64,000 nucleotides of DNA from Hyposmocoma kahamanoa (Eukaryota; Arthropoda; Insecta; Lepidoptera; Cosmopterigidae): positions 20,278,387-20,342,386 of the forward strand of contig NW_020653726.1 of assembly GCF_003589595.1 (NCBI RefSeq), read 5' to 3'. Of the stretch, positions 21,926-33,697 are shown one piece after another. How positions within the stretch are numbered: position 1 is the stretch's first letter; the number at the start of each line of letters is the position of its first letter. Made by a program: the position numbers and the translations under genes. Below the pieces are notes generated by a model. It worked only from the letters and a program-made list of their open reading frames with translations, searched no databases and was not told the DNA's origin.

Positions 21926-21970
21926 ATTGCCTCAAGGCATCCGCGCTTCAATGGAGATGGGGAGCATTAT
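21926..21970 (-). other. 5' UTR part of the kekkon-like exon, with uORF
   Basis: On the minus strand a pyrimidine-rich gtccttttgttattgtttcag ends at 21971, so the exon begins at 21970. A short uORF starts at 21967 (ATG) and ends with TGA at 21932-21934 (11 codons, MLPISIEARMP). Six bases then separate it from the main ATG at 21925. Upstream 5' UTR exon(s) and the promoter would lie to the right and are not identified. Confidence 0.6.
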
Positions 21971-22737
21971 CTGAAACAATAACAAAAGGACCAATGAATA
22001 TAGGCGTCATTTATTTTCGAGAGAATATCTTTTGTCTCCGTTAACATATGAATGCGGAACTCACATTGTTGTACTGTACTTTTTAGTTCAAAATTATTCA
22101 GAATTTAAAATTTGCCTTTTCAAATTTTAATTGTTTCGTAATTGTGTTCACAATTTTGTAATGAACTATGCTAACATTTGCATTCATTATTCTCATTATG
22201 TTCAAATTTTGAAAGATAATTAATTCTAAACATATATTTGCTTTCGTCGTAATTAGAAGAATTATTAGAATAATAGAAATTCTTTGTTTTATTTAAATTA
22301 GGGGTAAGCAGAGCCCACTTTTCGGAATTACAAGGTTTGTGACATTTCCAGGTTTAACAGACTGTTAAATTAAAAGTAGGTATCTGTTGGGACAGTGACG
22401 AGGGTACGGCCTGTTGTGTTTTTTGGCTCTTATTTCTTTAATTCCGTAGCTGGAATTTTGTCGAGCTTGTTTACATCCAACGGCACACTTTATATCCAAT
22501 ATAAACATTTAGTCTTTAATTAAAGTTTCGAGCCGCTAAAACGCCAATCGATTTTTCTTTTCAAAGAAAAAAAATTAAGTTCTTTAAGTGTGCTACGAAA
22601 CCTAGGTCAATAAGCGAGACAAGCTAAATAATATGTGAGATTGAGATTTTATTTTACAATACACTATATTACTGCCTTTTGCTGATATTAGACTGTTTAA
22701 GATTGCTAACTAACAACCTTATCGTTCAAACGACATA
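21971..22737. other. Probable first intron or upstream region of the kekkon-like gene
   Basis: AT-rich, no coding signal. By inference from the splice acceptor at 21971 it is intronic on the minus strand. Confidence 0.4.
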
Positions 22738-22739
22738 TA

Positions 22740-23330
22740 TCCGCTCACGCGATACATGCAGCCGTAGATGCATACCACACCTAGAGGTGCCGGTGATGAT
22801 TTTATACCGATTTATCGGATATCGAAGTTATAACAGGTAAAAGAACTAATATTAATTGCTTTTTCGGTAACTACTCTAGCAAACCATAAAGTTTTTAATG
22901 CCTGGGTCTGTCTTTTAAAAAAAATAAACAACTTCAGAAAATACGTAAATAAAAAATACGTCACGACAATCGCGTGTGTTATTGTTTGGGCTGGTGATTT
23001 CGGTGTTTATTTATTGAAAACATACCGTAAGTAGCGTTTTTTGAGTTTACCCTGAATTTCATGGTAAACGTTAGATCCACTGAAACTGAATATTATCATA
23101 TTTATCCAAGTACACCAAAAATTTCATTAGTGCTTTTAAGTGCAGTATTTGCGGTGTATTACTGCATTTTATTTGAAATGTTTTTATTGGTAGTACGGAG
23201 GGTATTTATTAAGCAATGCAGAATAATAATTTTTATTTATAAAAACTTGTATTTAAACTGAATGCTTTTCTAATTTGCGAAACCAAATAGCCGCCTTTTT
23301 GCAGTAGAAGGAGCGCATCGCGTGAGCGGA
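22740..23330 (+). mobile_element. TA-flanked MITE, copy 1
   Basis: Ends are tccgctcacgcgat and atcgcgtgagcgga (14-bp perfect inverted repeats), bordered by TA on both sides. Length is 591 bp; about 33 bp present in other copies (before the ttcatggtaaacg block) is missing. A TA duplication fits the Tc1/mariner superfamily. The short ORF at 23061-23261 is shared only as DNA with other copies and is not a gene. It lies about 0.8 kb upstream of the kekkon-like coding exon. Confidence 0.9.
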
Positions 23331-23332
23331 TA

Positions 23333-25090
23333 TGCAGCGGAATTAAAATAAGTGTTTCAACTGCAACGAACTTTGATCTAGTGTATTCATGAACTCCGCG
23401 TTCATACCATCTGCGGTGGTTCCCGTCCTACATTTTATTTTGAACCTCTCAAAGTAGATGTTCCCGCAATATTTCCCCAGGCATTATGCATGCTATGCAT
23501 TATTTATGTGTATCGACCGCCGGCCCTTATTTGCTGAGTATTTGTCCGTTTCAGAATCAGGATGTATATATACACCGTGCAAGTTGATAATCGAGCACCT
23601 TTACGACAATAACATATGTATGTATACTGAAACTAATTTTTCGGATCTAAATAGAATATTTTGTATCTGGTACAACAACAGATAACAGACTACAAATAAT
23701 TCTTAGAACTACTACATATCTAACCTTATAAATCTGACAACCATTTATAATTGTACACATCATTCATGTTAGGACAATATGTAGTATAGAAGGAAAGACG
23801 TTTTTGTTTTGAAGCACTTAATATTACAGAAAAAATATCGTGATGGAAATATACGATCGACACATTCCGCATGGTGTTCCATTTTGTGAAACATTATTTT
23901 TTGTGAAAGGTAAACTGAACTAACTGCGGAATACGCAATACGTAAAAAAATATCTACAGGTGTTCGATCTACTGAGAATTCAGGTTAGAAATAAGAATTT
24001 TATGTAAAGTACACAGGTCTCACACTTGCCTACAATACTCGATTTTGTAGATAAGGCACCAAACGGCGTGCAGTATTCCAAGACACTTTTTACCGAAAAG
24101 TTGTCTAATTACATTGGTGAGCCTGAATTTCGGAATGGTTCAGTGTTACGGAAGATATACTTTTTTTCAAACATACCTACATTTCGTGCTCTGTGGTTAT
24201 GTTTGCAAATTGTATTGTATATAGCGTAAATTAGAATGTTCTTTTGCAAATTCAAACTAAAGACCATGAGACTTGTGAAGTCGACATTTAAAGTGACTAA
24301 AAATATTACATATTTACTTCATTTTAGCTTCAATAACATTATTCCATGTATCAACTTCTGTAATTGTACTAAGAGATAAACAAGAATTCCAATTCCAATT
24401 TCATGCCTTTTGTGGTTGTAAACTTGTAAGTAATCTCAATTTGTTATTTAATGGTTTGACATAATCAAATTTTTCTTTCATGCTACATTGCCTTGATCTA
24501 AATAAATCCTCCAGGATTTTGTTTTTGTAATATTCTATTTAGTTTAAAGCAATGGGTATTGATAAGGTACATAACTAGAAGATTGCGAAAAACGGCTCTA
24601 TGCGAACAGCCCAAACCAGTCATGATCATCAATGGGGAGAGTTATGTCCAGTTACAGACGTCATTAGGCTCAAATGCATATGGTGAATACACAATTAAGT
24701 AGAAAAAATAGATAAGTGTTAAGGCTAAACGAACCCGAATGGTGGCTTTAATGTCATCACCGTTTTACCAACGGTAGATAAAGGTAGAAATTTATGATCG
24801 AAAGAAAACAAAAGAAGATAAACATATTGGATTAGCCGTGAATAAATAAGAAATCTTTGTATTCGCTGACCGTTCGTCGTCGTCTGAATCACTGCGTAAA
24901 CACAATTTGCCACAGACGTTTTGTTTTGCCATTTTTTGGGGATATTGGATACCGTCACGTCGGGATGATCGGCGATTTTTTTAACGATCTTACTTTTCTG
25001 CCAGTCTAGTACAAACAGTCATGTTTTCGGTTTATTTCAAAGAATAGAGTTGCTGTTAATGTAAAATATAGAACATTTGTTAACAATTCA
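23333..25090. other. Unannotated region
   Basis: AT-rich; several 60-80 codon open frames but none with recognisable domains, signal peptides plus splice sites, or repeats. Confidence 0.35.
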
Positions 25091-25094
25091 ATTG

Positions 25095-25292
25095 GACATG
25101 AGGTCAGACATGTGCAGGATGGCTGATGGCCGATGGGGCTGACTTGTTCTAGAGTCGCGACCACGTCAAAGCAAACGTGGTGTAGGAGTCGAACGATCTG
25201 AGAAAGATGGCCGGCAGTGGCTGGATGTGAGCGGCACAGGACAGGGAGAATTGACATGCTTAGGGAGAAGCTTCTGTCCAGCAGACCGTATT
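25095..25292 (+). mobile_element. RTE-like LINE 3' fragment
   Basis: Across two frames the plus strand reads DMCRMADGRWG, LVLESRPRQSKRGVG, then NDLRKMAGSGWM, stop, AAQDREN and finally GEASVQQT. The order W.PR-GRP-DDL-KVAG-W-AQDR-W-GEAYVQQW is the extreme C-terminus of RTE-type ORF2. Stops and a frameshift show it is dead. Confidence 0.8.
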
Positions 25293-25641
25293 TTTTTTGT
25301 ATGTGTGTTACGCGATAACTCCGGTATTTGTGAACCGATTTTCATGATTTTGAAGATATCCACCTCTAAGGGTGGCTGTTCACGCATGAAGATTCATTTT
25401 TATAAATAGCGCCTACATTTTATTATAAGGAGCAATTATTTTAATGGTTGATTTTGTCATTCTCCAATTCAAGGCGTTTTTCTCTCTCAGTATACTTTGA
25501 GTAGTGAGAACCAATTTTTGTTATCTCTCGTGTCAAGTCCTGTATAGTTCGACTAGGGGATATTTCAATAAACCTTGGCAAATAGACGTAATTCCACGTA
25601 CTTTTGAGGTCGGTTTTTTCAGTACTCTATACTGAGATTAT
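25286..25641 (+). repeat. Repeat family E, copy 2
   Basis: Shares tgtatgtgtgttacgcgata and aggtcggttttttcagtact with copy 1. It directly abuts the RTE-like fragment and is longer, with an extra stretch at about 25400-25540. Confidence 0.7.
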
Positions 25642-25730
25642 GAACAATTAATTTGATGTATTTGTTGAGTTTGAATAGTCATAACATAAAAACGAAGAAT
25701 AACAAAACTTAGAATCTGATAGAGCTTTTC

Positions 25731-26016
25731 TTATAATGCAAAGTGACGGGACAAACAAGTCATGCGCCTGGTGGTGAGCGACACGTTTGTGCATAACAAT
25801 TGCAATGTTACTCAGAGCTTTAAATCGCAAAGATCTAAGGGCCACTATCACTGTGCCCGGCAACCTGAGACATAAGTTGACAAATCCAATGTCCCTATAA
25901 TTTCACGAGCATCCTTAGCCTTCAAAACCGCAACGCAGCAACGCTCACATTACTGCTTGGGGGCAGAAATAGGCAGTACTTCCCTACGAACTTTTTCACA
26001 AGGGGCTCTACTGCGA
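25731..26016 (-). repeat. Dispersed ~290-bp repeat, full-length copy
   Basis: On the minus strand, starts near gtcgcagtagagccccttgt and ends at ccgtcactttgcattataag. Good match throughout to the copies at 34370 and 36366. Confidence 0.85.
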
Positions 26017-26104
26017 CTCAATATTTATGATGGTATATACAGAAATATTTGTACAAAATTAATTAAATTTTTATTGAATTGATATTCAATTATTTTTTTG
26101 TGAA

Positions 26105-26504
26105 NNNNNNNNNNNNNNNNNNNNNNNNNNNNNNNNNNNNNNNNNNNNNNNNNNNNNNNNNNNNNNNNNNNNNNNNNNNNNNNNNNNNNNNNNNNNNNNN
26201 NNNNNNNNNNNNNNNNNNNNNNNNNNNNNNNNNNNNNNNNNNNNNNNNNNNNNNNNNNNNNNNNNNNNNNNNNNNNNNNNNNNNNNNNNNNNNNNNNNNN
26301 NNNNNNNNNNNNNNNNNNNNNNNNNNNNNNNNNNNNNNNNNNNNNNNNNNNNNNNNNNNNNNNNNNNNNNNNNNNNNNNNNNNNNNNNNNNNNNNNNNNN
26401 NNNNNNNNNNNNNNNNNNNNNNNNNNNNNNNNNNNNNNNNNNNNNNNNNNNNNNNNNNNNNNNNNNNNNNNNNNNNNNNNNNNNNNNNNNNNNNNNNNNN
26501 NNNN
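26105..26504. other. Assembly gap (400 N)
   Basis: Exactly 400 undetermined bases. The reading frames that span it are artefacts. The motif aatatttgtacaaaa lies on both sides (26043 and 26504). Confidence 0.99.
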
Positions 26505-27105
26505 ATATTTGTACAAAAATTTAGATATATATTTTGGAAAAAATAGATGTTCCTAAAATCCTTTTTAAAAAGAAGCATATAACACTTATACCTTTTAGTG
26601 AGACTTAGCCACGCAAAACTTGAGTCACAATCACTTTGCATTTCCCAACATACCAGCTGCTTAGTCAATTTGGCTTAATGTACGTGTGACGGGGTTTCGT
26701 CCGGTGCCGGAATGAATCTATTAAGTAGCCGTAACTGCGCTACATGGTAATTGATTAGACGCTACAAAGCCAATTCCCCCGTATTGACTAACTTGTTGCA
26801 AGGCGCGTATATTGTGTGACATGGACTTAATTAGAAATGTATTAACCATATGATGTCATCTCGTAACTTTGTCGGACATATTTAGCCCGCATTGAATGGT
26901 GTATTCGGATTGTGATTAGAACTATCTCTTATAATACTCGTGCTCATGATACGAAGTATGACGTATTTTGGTTCATACTTAGTGGAAATACCGTTGCCGA
27001 AGAATCCCTGTGGCAGCATGTCCAAGAATTTTGACCTTTGTAATGCGTGTGCAGTTGCATTGCACCTGCCAGGCCTAAAGATCTTCATTTTTAATTTTTT
27101 ATTCT
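26505..27105. other. Unannotated region
   Basis: No gene or repeat recognised between the gap and the next dispersed repeat. Confidence 0.35.
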
Positions 27106-27391
27106 AACAAAGTGATGAGACGAACAGATTGTGCGCCTGGTGATAAGCGATAGGCTTGTCCACAACAGTTGCAGCCACGGAGAGTTTTCAATCGCAAAGA
27201 TTTGATTAGCACTGTCACTGCGCCCTTCACCCTGAGACATAAGTTGACAAGTCCTACGTGCCTGTTATTTCATCAGCACGCTTACCTTTCAAAACCGGAA
27301 CGCAATAATACAGACATTACCGCTTGGCGGCAGAAAGAGGTAAAGTGGTAGTATTTACTAGGACGAACCCTATTGACAGCTCGACTGCTGC
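27106..27391 (-). repeat. Dispersed ~290-bp repeat
   Basis: Landmarks on this strand include gtgcgcctggtgataagcga, cactgcgcccttcaccctga and attaccgcttggcggcagaa. Diverged at the right end. Confidence 0.85.
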
Positions 27392-27878
27392 TGCGTACTC
27401 GTATAATGCACTAGATTATTTAAAGTTCGTCCATTTTGATGTTTGTCCACCACATCTTACAAGGAAGTTCACATGTGTATATATAAGCTTTTCCATCTTT
27501 ATTTTCCCATATTGCGACCCGGTATTACGCTTTCTGAAACTAATGGATTTCAGAGCAAGTTTCTTGTTCTCAAGTGGCCTTGTAATCATGGATTTATGTC
27601 AAGTCGTGAATTTAATGCCTTGTAACGGTATACGCCCCAGTTCGCATGTTTAGTGGCAATTGCTTTGGAATTTGGCAACAGAACTTAAGCGATAATTTTA
27701 TGCTGAGATAGGTGGTAAATATTCGAAGATGTAAATATGTAGAACACTGGTACAGGCAGATTGATAATAGGTAATATGCTGTAATATACGAAATTAATTT
27801 GTTAATGACTAGACCTAAGTGTTTATTTAGTAACCTGTTTTATTATGACTTTAAATTGAACTAAATAAATACCATATT

Positions 27879-28169
27879 CATTGACTTACAAATAAATGGA
27901 CGACGGGTCTAACACAAAAACCACGAAAAAAATGTCCTAAGTCAACCTATTTAAACGTAGTGACTTGTAAAGGAATATGAAAAAGCTAAAACGTTGAATT
28001 TAAATTGTAATGTCATCGCAGTACTGTCTAATTTTGCTTGCTTCGCTGTCAGTCGAACAAACGAAGACTAAAGCGTGAATGACGCTCTATATACGATTTT
28101 AACGCCCTATAAGTTCGGACACTTTTTAGCGCGGACCCGACGCGACGTCCATATAATTATAAGTCAATG
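27879..28169 (+). mobile_element. hAT-type MITE, copy A
   Basis: 291 bp, ends cattgacttac and ataagtcaatg, flanked by a perfect 8-bp duplication accatatt (27871-27878 and 28170-28177). No coding capacity. Confidence 0.93.
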
Positions 28170-28234
28170 ACCATATTGCAATATTTCATTTTTTTCATTA
28201 AAAATACTAGCATATCATGAATCTGAAATGGAGT

Positions 28235-28415
28235 TGATCGGGACATTACAAGGTGAGGTGATGATAGGTGGAGCAAGAAGTCGACTGATTTGTGGCTGAC
28301 GATGGGCAAAAGAAACGTCGGGCGCCCAGTTACAAGGTGGGTGGCACAAACTACCGGAGCCTGTACCCGGCAGTGAATGAAATCAGGCCGCAGATGATGA
28401 TGATTACGGTAGAAA
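28235..28415 (+). mobile_element. RTE-like LINE 3' fragment with (GAT)n end
   Basis: One frame reads WSKKSTDLWLTMGKRNVGRP, then VTRWVAQTTGA and MKSGRR; GKRxxGRPxxRW is the ORF2 C-terminal signature. It ends in gatgatgatgat, the short-repeat tail typical of RTE insertions. Confidence 0.65.
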
Positions 28416-28449
28416 AACCTCACGTTATTTTTTTTGTGAAAATACTCCA

Positions 28450-28620
28450 CTACTTTATTATTATTATTGGTACGAAGATAGAACAAATACAGAAAACTGT
28501 CTTTGAGCCGACTGGACTCAAACCATTGTCCTAGCTACTACATGGGTAGCCACAAAGCAGCCACGCCACAGCGGGATCGAAAGAATTTTTCATTGTCTTT
28601 ATTCGATTTTTGTATCAATC
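28450..28620. repeat. Second fold-back pair of tRNA-derived SINEs
   Basis: Bases 28450-28550 are a SINE on the minus strand (complement carries ggtttgagtccag, then the gttctatcttcgtacc tail). Bases 28570-28620 are the plus-strand tail half (cgggatcgaaagaatttttc, ttcgatttttgtatc). The arrangement is the same as at 9191-9388. Confidence 0.7.
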
Positions 28621-28825
28621 AAAATAACTTATTCCCATTATAAATTTTAACTTACTTAAGTTCCTGTTAAAGTAGACTATGTATAATTTTTGGTGTTTTG
28701 ATAATTATCAAGAATCAAAATTGTAAAATCACGGACTTATTATGAATCATGTGTGTAATCACAGACCACTTAAATACTAGTAAATAAATAATAAGTATTA
28801 GATAACATCACATATGTTTACGTAA

Positions 28826-28996
28826 CCAAAGCGCTTGTGTTGGGAATTCAGAAACAGCGACGGTACCTATCACAAATATTCAGATCCCAGACAATATAGA
28901 AAAGTTAGTTTTTCTACTATTGACCTGGTCGGGGATCGAACCTGGGTCCTCAGAGATAGCAAGACCATGAAAACCGGTGTGCAAGACTACGAAAGC
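28826..28996 (-). repeat. SINE family S3, copy 1
   Basis: The complement reads gcacaccggttttcatggtc, a B-box caggttcgatccccgacc, ctaacttttctatattgtct and ends acacaagcgctttgg. This looks tRNA-derived (B-box GGTTCGAtCCC). Copies at 46351-46520 (+) and 48800-48935 (-). Confidence 0.75.
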
Positions 28997-30740
28997 CGTC
29001 ATAAAAACATTGTAAAGAATTTGAAACATGGTTTCAAAGAATCCAATCTTTAACTACAGATATTACAGTAACATATTGTTAACTCATTGCGAGAAGACAA
29101 AGAGCACAGTATAAAGACCACGTGTGGTTCCTATTTCTTCAATAAAAAAAATGTAGGTCATAATAGATTCTGGTTTATGAAATTCGGAACATTTTGTGCA
29201 TTTCATTCGAACACTTTCTTCAGTTTATCCCAAACATCCAAAATAAATAATGTAAAGCCATGCTCTTCAACCCGAACGAAATGCTGAAATCTCTTCACTT
29301 AAATCTGAATGTGCCGTGAACAACACAGTGCCATGAAGAGCAGGACGGAAAATTCTTAAAATTCACTCTCCGATTATTGAATAACGAAATGACAGACTAA
29401 ATTATCAAATAACACATAGAACTTGAAGAATTATTAACAACAGACCAAAGGGATTATTTCTATAGACAAACTAATAAAAACCGGTTCAAGGAAGAGTTGT
29501 TTTGCCGTTAAATCGATTATATCTGCACCGTAAGATCATTTCAATAAGCAAACATAATTTCTAGTACTGATATTGTTCAGGCATAGAAGAATTCATAATT
29601 AAAATTTTATGCCACTACCATGCAATAAAACTTTACTTGTCTGGATTTTAGAACGTGGAGACAAATACACTGTGTCCCCAGCATCTATATTCCAGTAACG
29701 AAAAGGCAAGAACAATAAAAATGGAACTAAACACATGGCGTAAGCTGCGGAGTGGGTGCGAAACAATCGCGGTCGGATTCTTTAAATTCTTAATAGGTCG
29801 GCGTTGGCCGTGGGACGAATTCCTGATGATGCCAAAAGGAAAAAAGAAAGAGCGGAAACTTTTGCAGCGTTTCATTATTGTTACAGTTTCGGATTTTAAA
29901 ACCTACTACCTACTATCAAAGATCTAAATTTATTCACGGTATTTCGTTTTTCATTGGGACGTTACATCACCTATCAAAAGCATGTACACCGCCCACCAAT
30001 GAACACACGTCATAGAAAACATTGATAATCATGAAGACGCTAGGTAATATAAATCATTCTGCATTAAATACCTAATTTGATCGATGTCGTGCACGCAGTA
30101 GTGATTTTTAAATGCGAAGTAAATTTAAATATTTAAAGTTTAAAAATTAAAGAATGGAAATATTGCTCAATTTGCCTATAATGCCATCCAGCAATAGCAT
30201 GTACATAGGTTGTAAGAAATTATGTGAAGTTCCAAAAGTGAAAAAACTTGTGCATTATTCACACATTAAAATGACCCAGTTAAGTTATTTGGGGTTATTA
30301 AAACACAAGTCCCGTGTAACGGATTTATACATAGAGACAAAAACAATGACCTCATTGTGGCTACACGCTACATCACTCCAAAATTGTCTTACTATTTTAT
30401 AAACAATGATAAATCGTCGAGAACTGTAATAGAAGTAAACGGGTCATTAACCTTTTCCCCACTAGTGTCATCGACAACCCCGGACTGCAAACAATAGCGA
30501 CCGAATAGAATGGCGTTTGGAAAAATGATCGCCAACATTTGCCGCAATGACGTTAGCGCTTTGAACCCCCCTGTTTTTAGTTTTGTGTTAAAATTTTTTT
30601 TCACTACAACGTTTTTGCATGTAATGTGATCGGAGTTTTTGTGCGAGATCCAAACAGGAGTAAGATTATCCGCAAAAGAATCAGAGTAACGGAAACATCT
30701 TAAAAATGTGAGCGAGGTATAATATCATAGAATAAATAGT
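28997..30740. other. Unannotated region
   Basis: Several open frames of 60-90 codons on both strands, none with a recognisable domain. No convincing repeat. Confidence 0.35.
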
Positions 30741-30741
30741 C

Positions 30742-30925
30742 GATGTGGTCAAAGAATTCTCAAGAGGCGACCTCATATCGGAAGACGCAGCGCAGGCAGA
30801 GTATTCATAAAATGGATTGATGACCTGGCGAAGGTTGCAGAATACCCGGTGCTGCATGCGAGCTTCGCAAGACCGATCGTTGTGGCAAAGTCCGTCAGAG
30901 GACATCTTTCGGCTAAAACTATGAC
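30742..30925 (+). mobile_element. RTE-like LINE 3' fragment
   Basis: One plus frame reads RILKRRPHIGRRSAGRVF, then IKWIDDLAKVAEYPVL and ARPIVVAK. It aligns by eye with the W-DDL-KVAG segment of the fragments at 25095 and 60555. No RT core. Confidence 0.7.
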
Positions 30926-31242
30926 GATGAAAACATTCTAGCGACAATGAACTGTCTTAAAGCCAAACCATGGCTAAATGTTTATGATGCAATTTAAAAA
31001 GGAACAAAAATGTTCTGCGCATATTATTAAAGGTTCCAAGTACCCTAAATATCTCCATATCTGTTCCGTACTTGAAGTTCTACTTTTAAAAACGGGGATT
31101 AAATATGGTAATAGACAAAATATGTTTAATATAGAGAATGAAATGGTAAACATGCTGAAACAATATATATTTCCGCCTATCAGAAACGTTTCGTCACTGT
31201 TTATTTTCAAAAAGATACTCAAATACAGTCTTTAAAATATCG
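30926..31242. other. Unannotated region
   Basis: Overlapping open frames of 82-85 codons on both strands, both lysine/isoleucine-rich and without family resemblance; probably chance in AT-rich DNA. Confidence 0.3.
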
Positions 31243-31250
31243 ATCGTAGC

Positions 31251-31536
31251 CATTGACTTACAAATAAATGGACGACGGGTCTAATACAAAAACCACGAAA
31301 AAAATGTCCCAAGTCAACCTATTTAAACGTAGCGACATGTAAAGGAATATGAAAAAACTAAAACGTTGAATTTAAATTGTAATGTCATCGCAGTACTGTC
31401 TAATTTTGCTTGCCTCGCTGTCAGTCGAACAAACGAAGACTAAAGCGTGAATGACGCTCTGTATACGATTTTAACGCCCTATAAGTTTGGACACTTTTTA
31501 GCGCGGACCCGACGTCCATATAATTGTAAGTCAATG
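31251..31536 (+). mobile_element. hAT-type MITE, copy B
   Basis: 286 bp with ends cattgactta and taagtcaatg and a perfect 8-bp duplication atcgtagc (31243-31250 and 31537-31544). Nearly identical to copy A apart from a 5-bp difference near gacccgacg. Confidence 0.93.
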
Positions 31537-31739
31537 ATCGTAGCTGTTGATTTGCCGGGGACATAATGAGTTTATATAGGTTATAAATTATTACTCAATC
31601 ATTTAATTGTAATCAATTGTTAATTAAATAACCTTATATTTATAATTTTATTCAATTGAAATATTAACAATAAATTGAACCATATTGTAATTAATTACGC
31701 ATGACATAGTACCTATATGTTATTTTTGTAGTAAAATAC

Positions 31740-32216
31740 ATCTACTGTGTTCCGTGCCGCATGTACGCCGTTACCGGGTCCACTGGAAATCAGCGTCGTA
31801 GCACTTTCAGTGAGATGAGATTGAGTTGAGTGGATGAGGGAGTTCGTAATAGCACAACACTCTCCATTATTCCAATTTTAATACTTCATTTATTTGGCTA
31901 ATAAGTAGAATTATTTAATAATACCTAAGTTTTGTATAATAATTATATTGTATTTTAATGCCAAATGATTAATGTGTGTGTAATTGTTTTAATTTAAAAT
32001 TTGCTTGTTCTTTTTTTAGCCTGGACACCTACAGCACAGGTTAACCTAGTTTAGGATCCAGCATTTGCAGACAACAAAACGTTTTGTGTTCTTTATTTAC
32101 TTATTTTCGTACAACAATGTTTAGTAAAAGAAAACAAAATTATTATTATTATTGCGCTGTAAATTAATAACGAAATAAACAATTTTGTTTCTTTCTTTAT
32201 TTATTTCTTTCTTTCA
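31740..32216 (+). mobile_element. Possible LINE 3' UTR
   Basis: Contains actggaaatcagcgtcgtag, a purine-rich gagatgagattgagttgagt, agcctggacacc, and ends in AATAAAC-then-(TTTC)n at 32172-32216. The layout, a non-coding stretch ending in AATAAA and a simple repeat, suggests the 3' end of a LINE; no ORF remains to confirm the clade. Confidence 0.4.
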
Positions 32217-33082
32217 TCCTGCGTACAAGAGTTACGTTTTTCTACATTTTGTTAACCTTTATTGACGCGCAAGATTTATCAACATGTTTTCCTTCGCCTT
32301 TAAGAGGGCACCGAGCTTCTGGCGTTGATTGATTTTAGGTATTCTATGCGCTCCGTGTATGTGAGCGTGGGGCATACGTTTTTAAACCCGTGTTTAAATC
32401 CAAGCGACACAACATCCATATCCGACGGCCGAAGCAGGACTAAACCGGAGAGGAGAAGCGTGGCTGCTCCGGCTAGTACGGGTGGACGCGTGCGAATTTA
32501 GGATAAAAAACAAATTATAAAAACATCAAACCTAAATTACAAATTTACTTTTTAGAAAAAATAAAAAATATATTATACCTATCTAATTTTAACTTTAAAT
32601 TTAATATTACAGTACTGTTTACGACCATTTATTAGAAGAGACTCGTGTTCAGCGGTGGGATGTACATACAAAGATTAAGGTTTAGTGACACCCTTTATTA
32701 ACGACTCTCAAACATACTAAAAGGAATGTCAACACGCAGCAGTACGAACGCACACACTACAAATAGAAATGTTTTTGTACGATGAATGAGCGGTATACGG
32801 AAAAACTTAGTTAAGGTTGTGCTGTATTTTGGTCTTTTGTGCTTTACTTCAATATAATAAATAAATAATAAAATACACGTTTAAAACTGTACGCAGTACA
32901 CAGTATAGGAAAGATGTAAATTTGTTATTATTCAAAAACAAATGACCTTCGTGAAGTAATTATGCCGTACTGAGGGTTTATTTTGTTGTTTTGAGTTAAC
33001 TTCGGTTTTTTTTCTATCGAGTCAACTACAACTAATCGTGTTTCTAATGTATATGATTTATAAAGTGAATTTTTTTATATCT
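32217..33082. other. Unannotated region
   Basis: A GC-richer patch at 32330-32500 in otherwise AT-rich DNA. Nothing recognised. Confidence 0.35.
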
Positions 33083-33084
33083 TA

Positions 33085-33697
33085 TCCGCTCACGCGATAC
33101 GCTCCTCCTACCGCAAAATGGCGGCTATTTGGTTTCGCAAATTAGATAAGGATTCAGTTTAAATACAAGTTTTTATAAATAAAAATTATTATTCTGCATT
33201 GCTAAATAAATACCCTCGTTACTACCAACAAAAACATCTCAAATAAAATGCAGTAATACACCGCAAATCCTGCACTTAAAAAGCACTAATGAAATTTTTG
33301 GTGTAGGTACTTGGATAAATATTATAATATTCCGTTTGAGTGGTTCTAACGTTTACCATGAAATTACTCCTTATAGTATAGTTTATAAACATTTATATTC
33401 AGGGTAAACTTAAAAAACGCTACTTACGGTATGTTTTCAATAAGTAAACACCGAAATCACCAGCCCAAACAATAACACACACGATTGTCGTGAAGTATTT
33501 TTGAAGTTGTTTATTTTTTTAAATGACAGACCCACGCATTAAAAACTTTATGGTTTGCTAGAGTAGTTACCGAAATAGCAATTAATATTAGTTCTTTTAC
33601 CTGCTATAACTTTGATATCCGATAAATCGGTATAAAATCACCACCGGCACCTCTAGGTGTGGTATGCGTCTACGGCTGCATGTATTGCTTGAGCCGT
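33085..33697 (-). mobile_element. TA-flanked MITE, copy 2
   Basis: The left end is intact (tccgctcacgcgat after TA). The right end is mutated to attgcttgagccgt before TA. 613 bp, inverted relative to copy 1. Confidence 0.88.

Noticed and set aside
20128..21974. Short frames on either strand over the kekkon-like gene
   Set aside because: Shadows of the 774-codon frame.
23061..23261. 66-codon open frame
   Set aside because: Lies inside the TA-flanked MITE, and the homologous segment in other copies has stops or frameshifts.
26025..26668. Three open frames across the N gap
   Set aside because: They consist mostly of undetermined bases.
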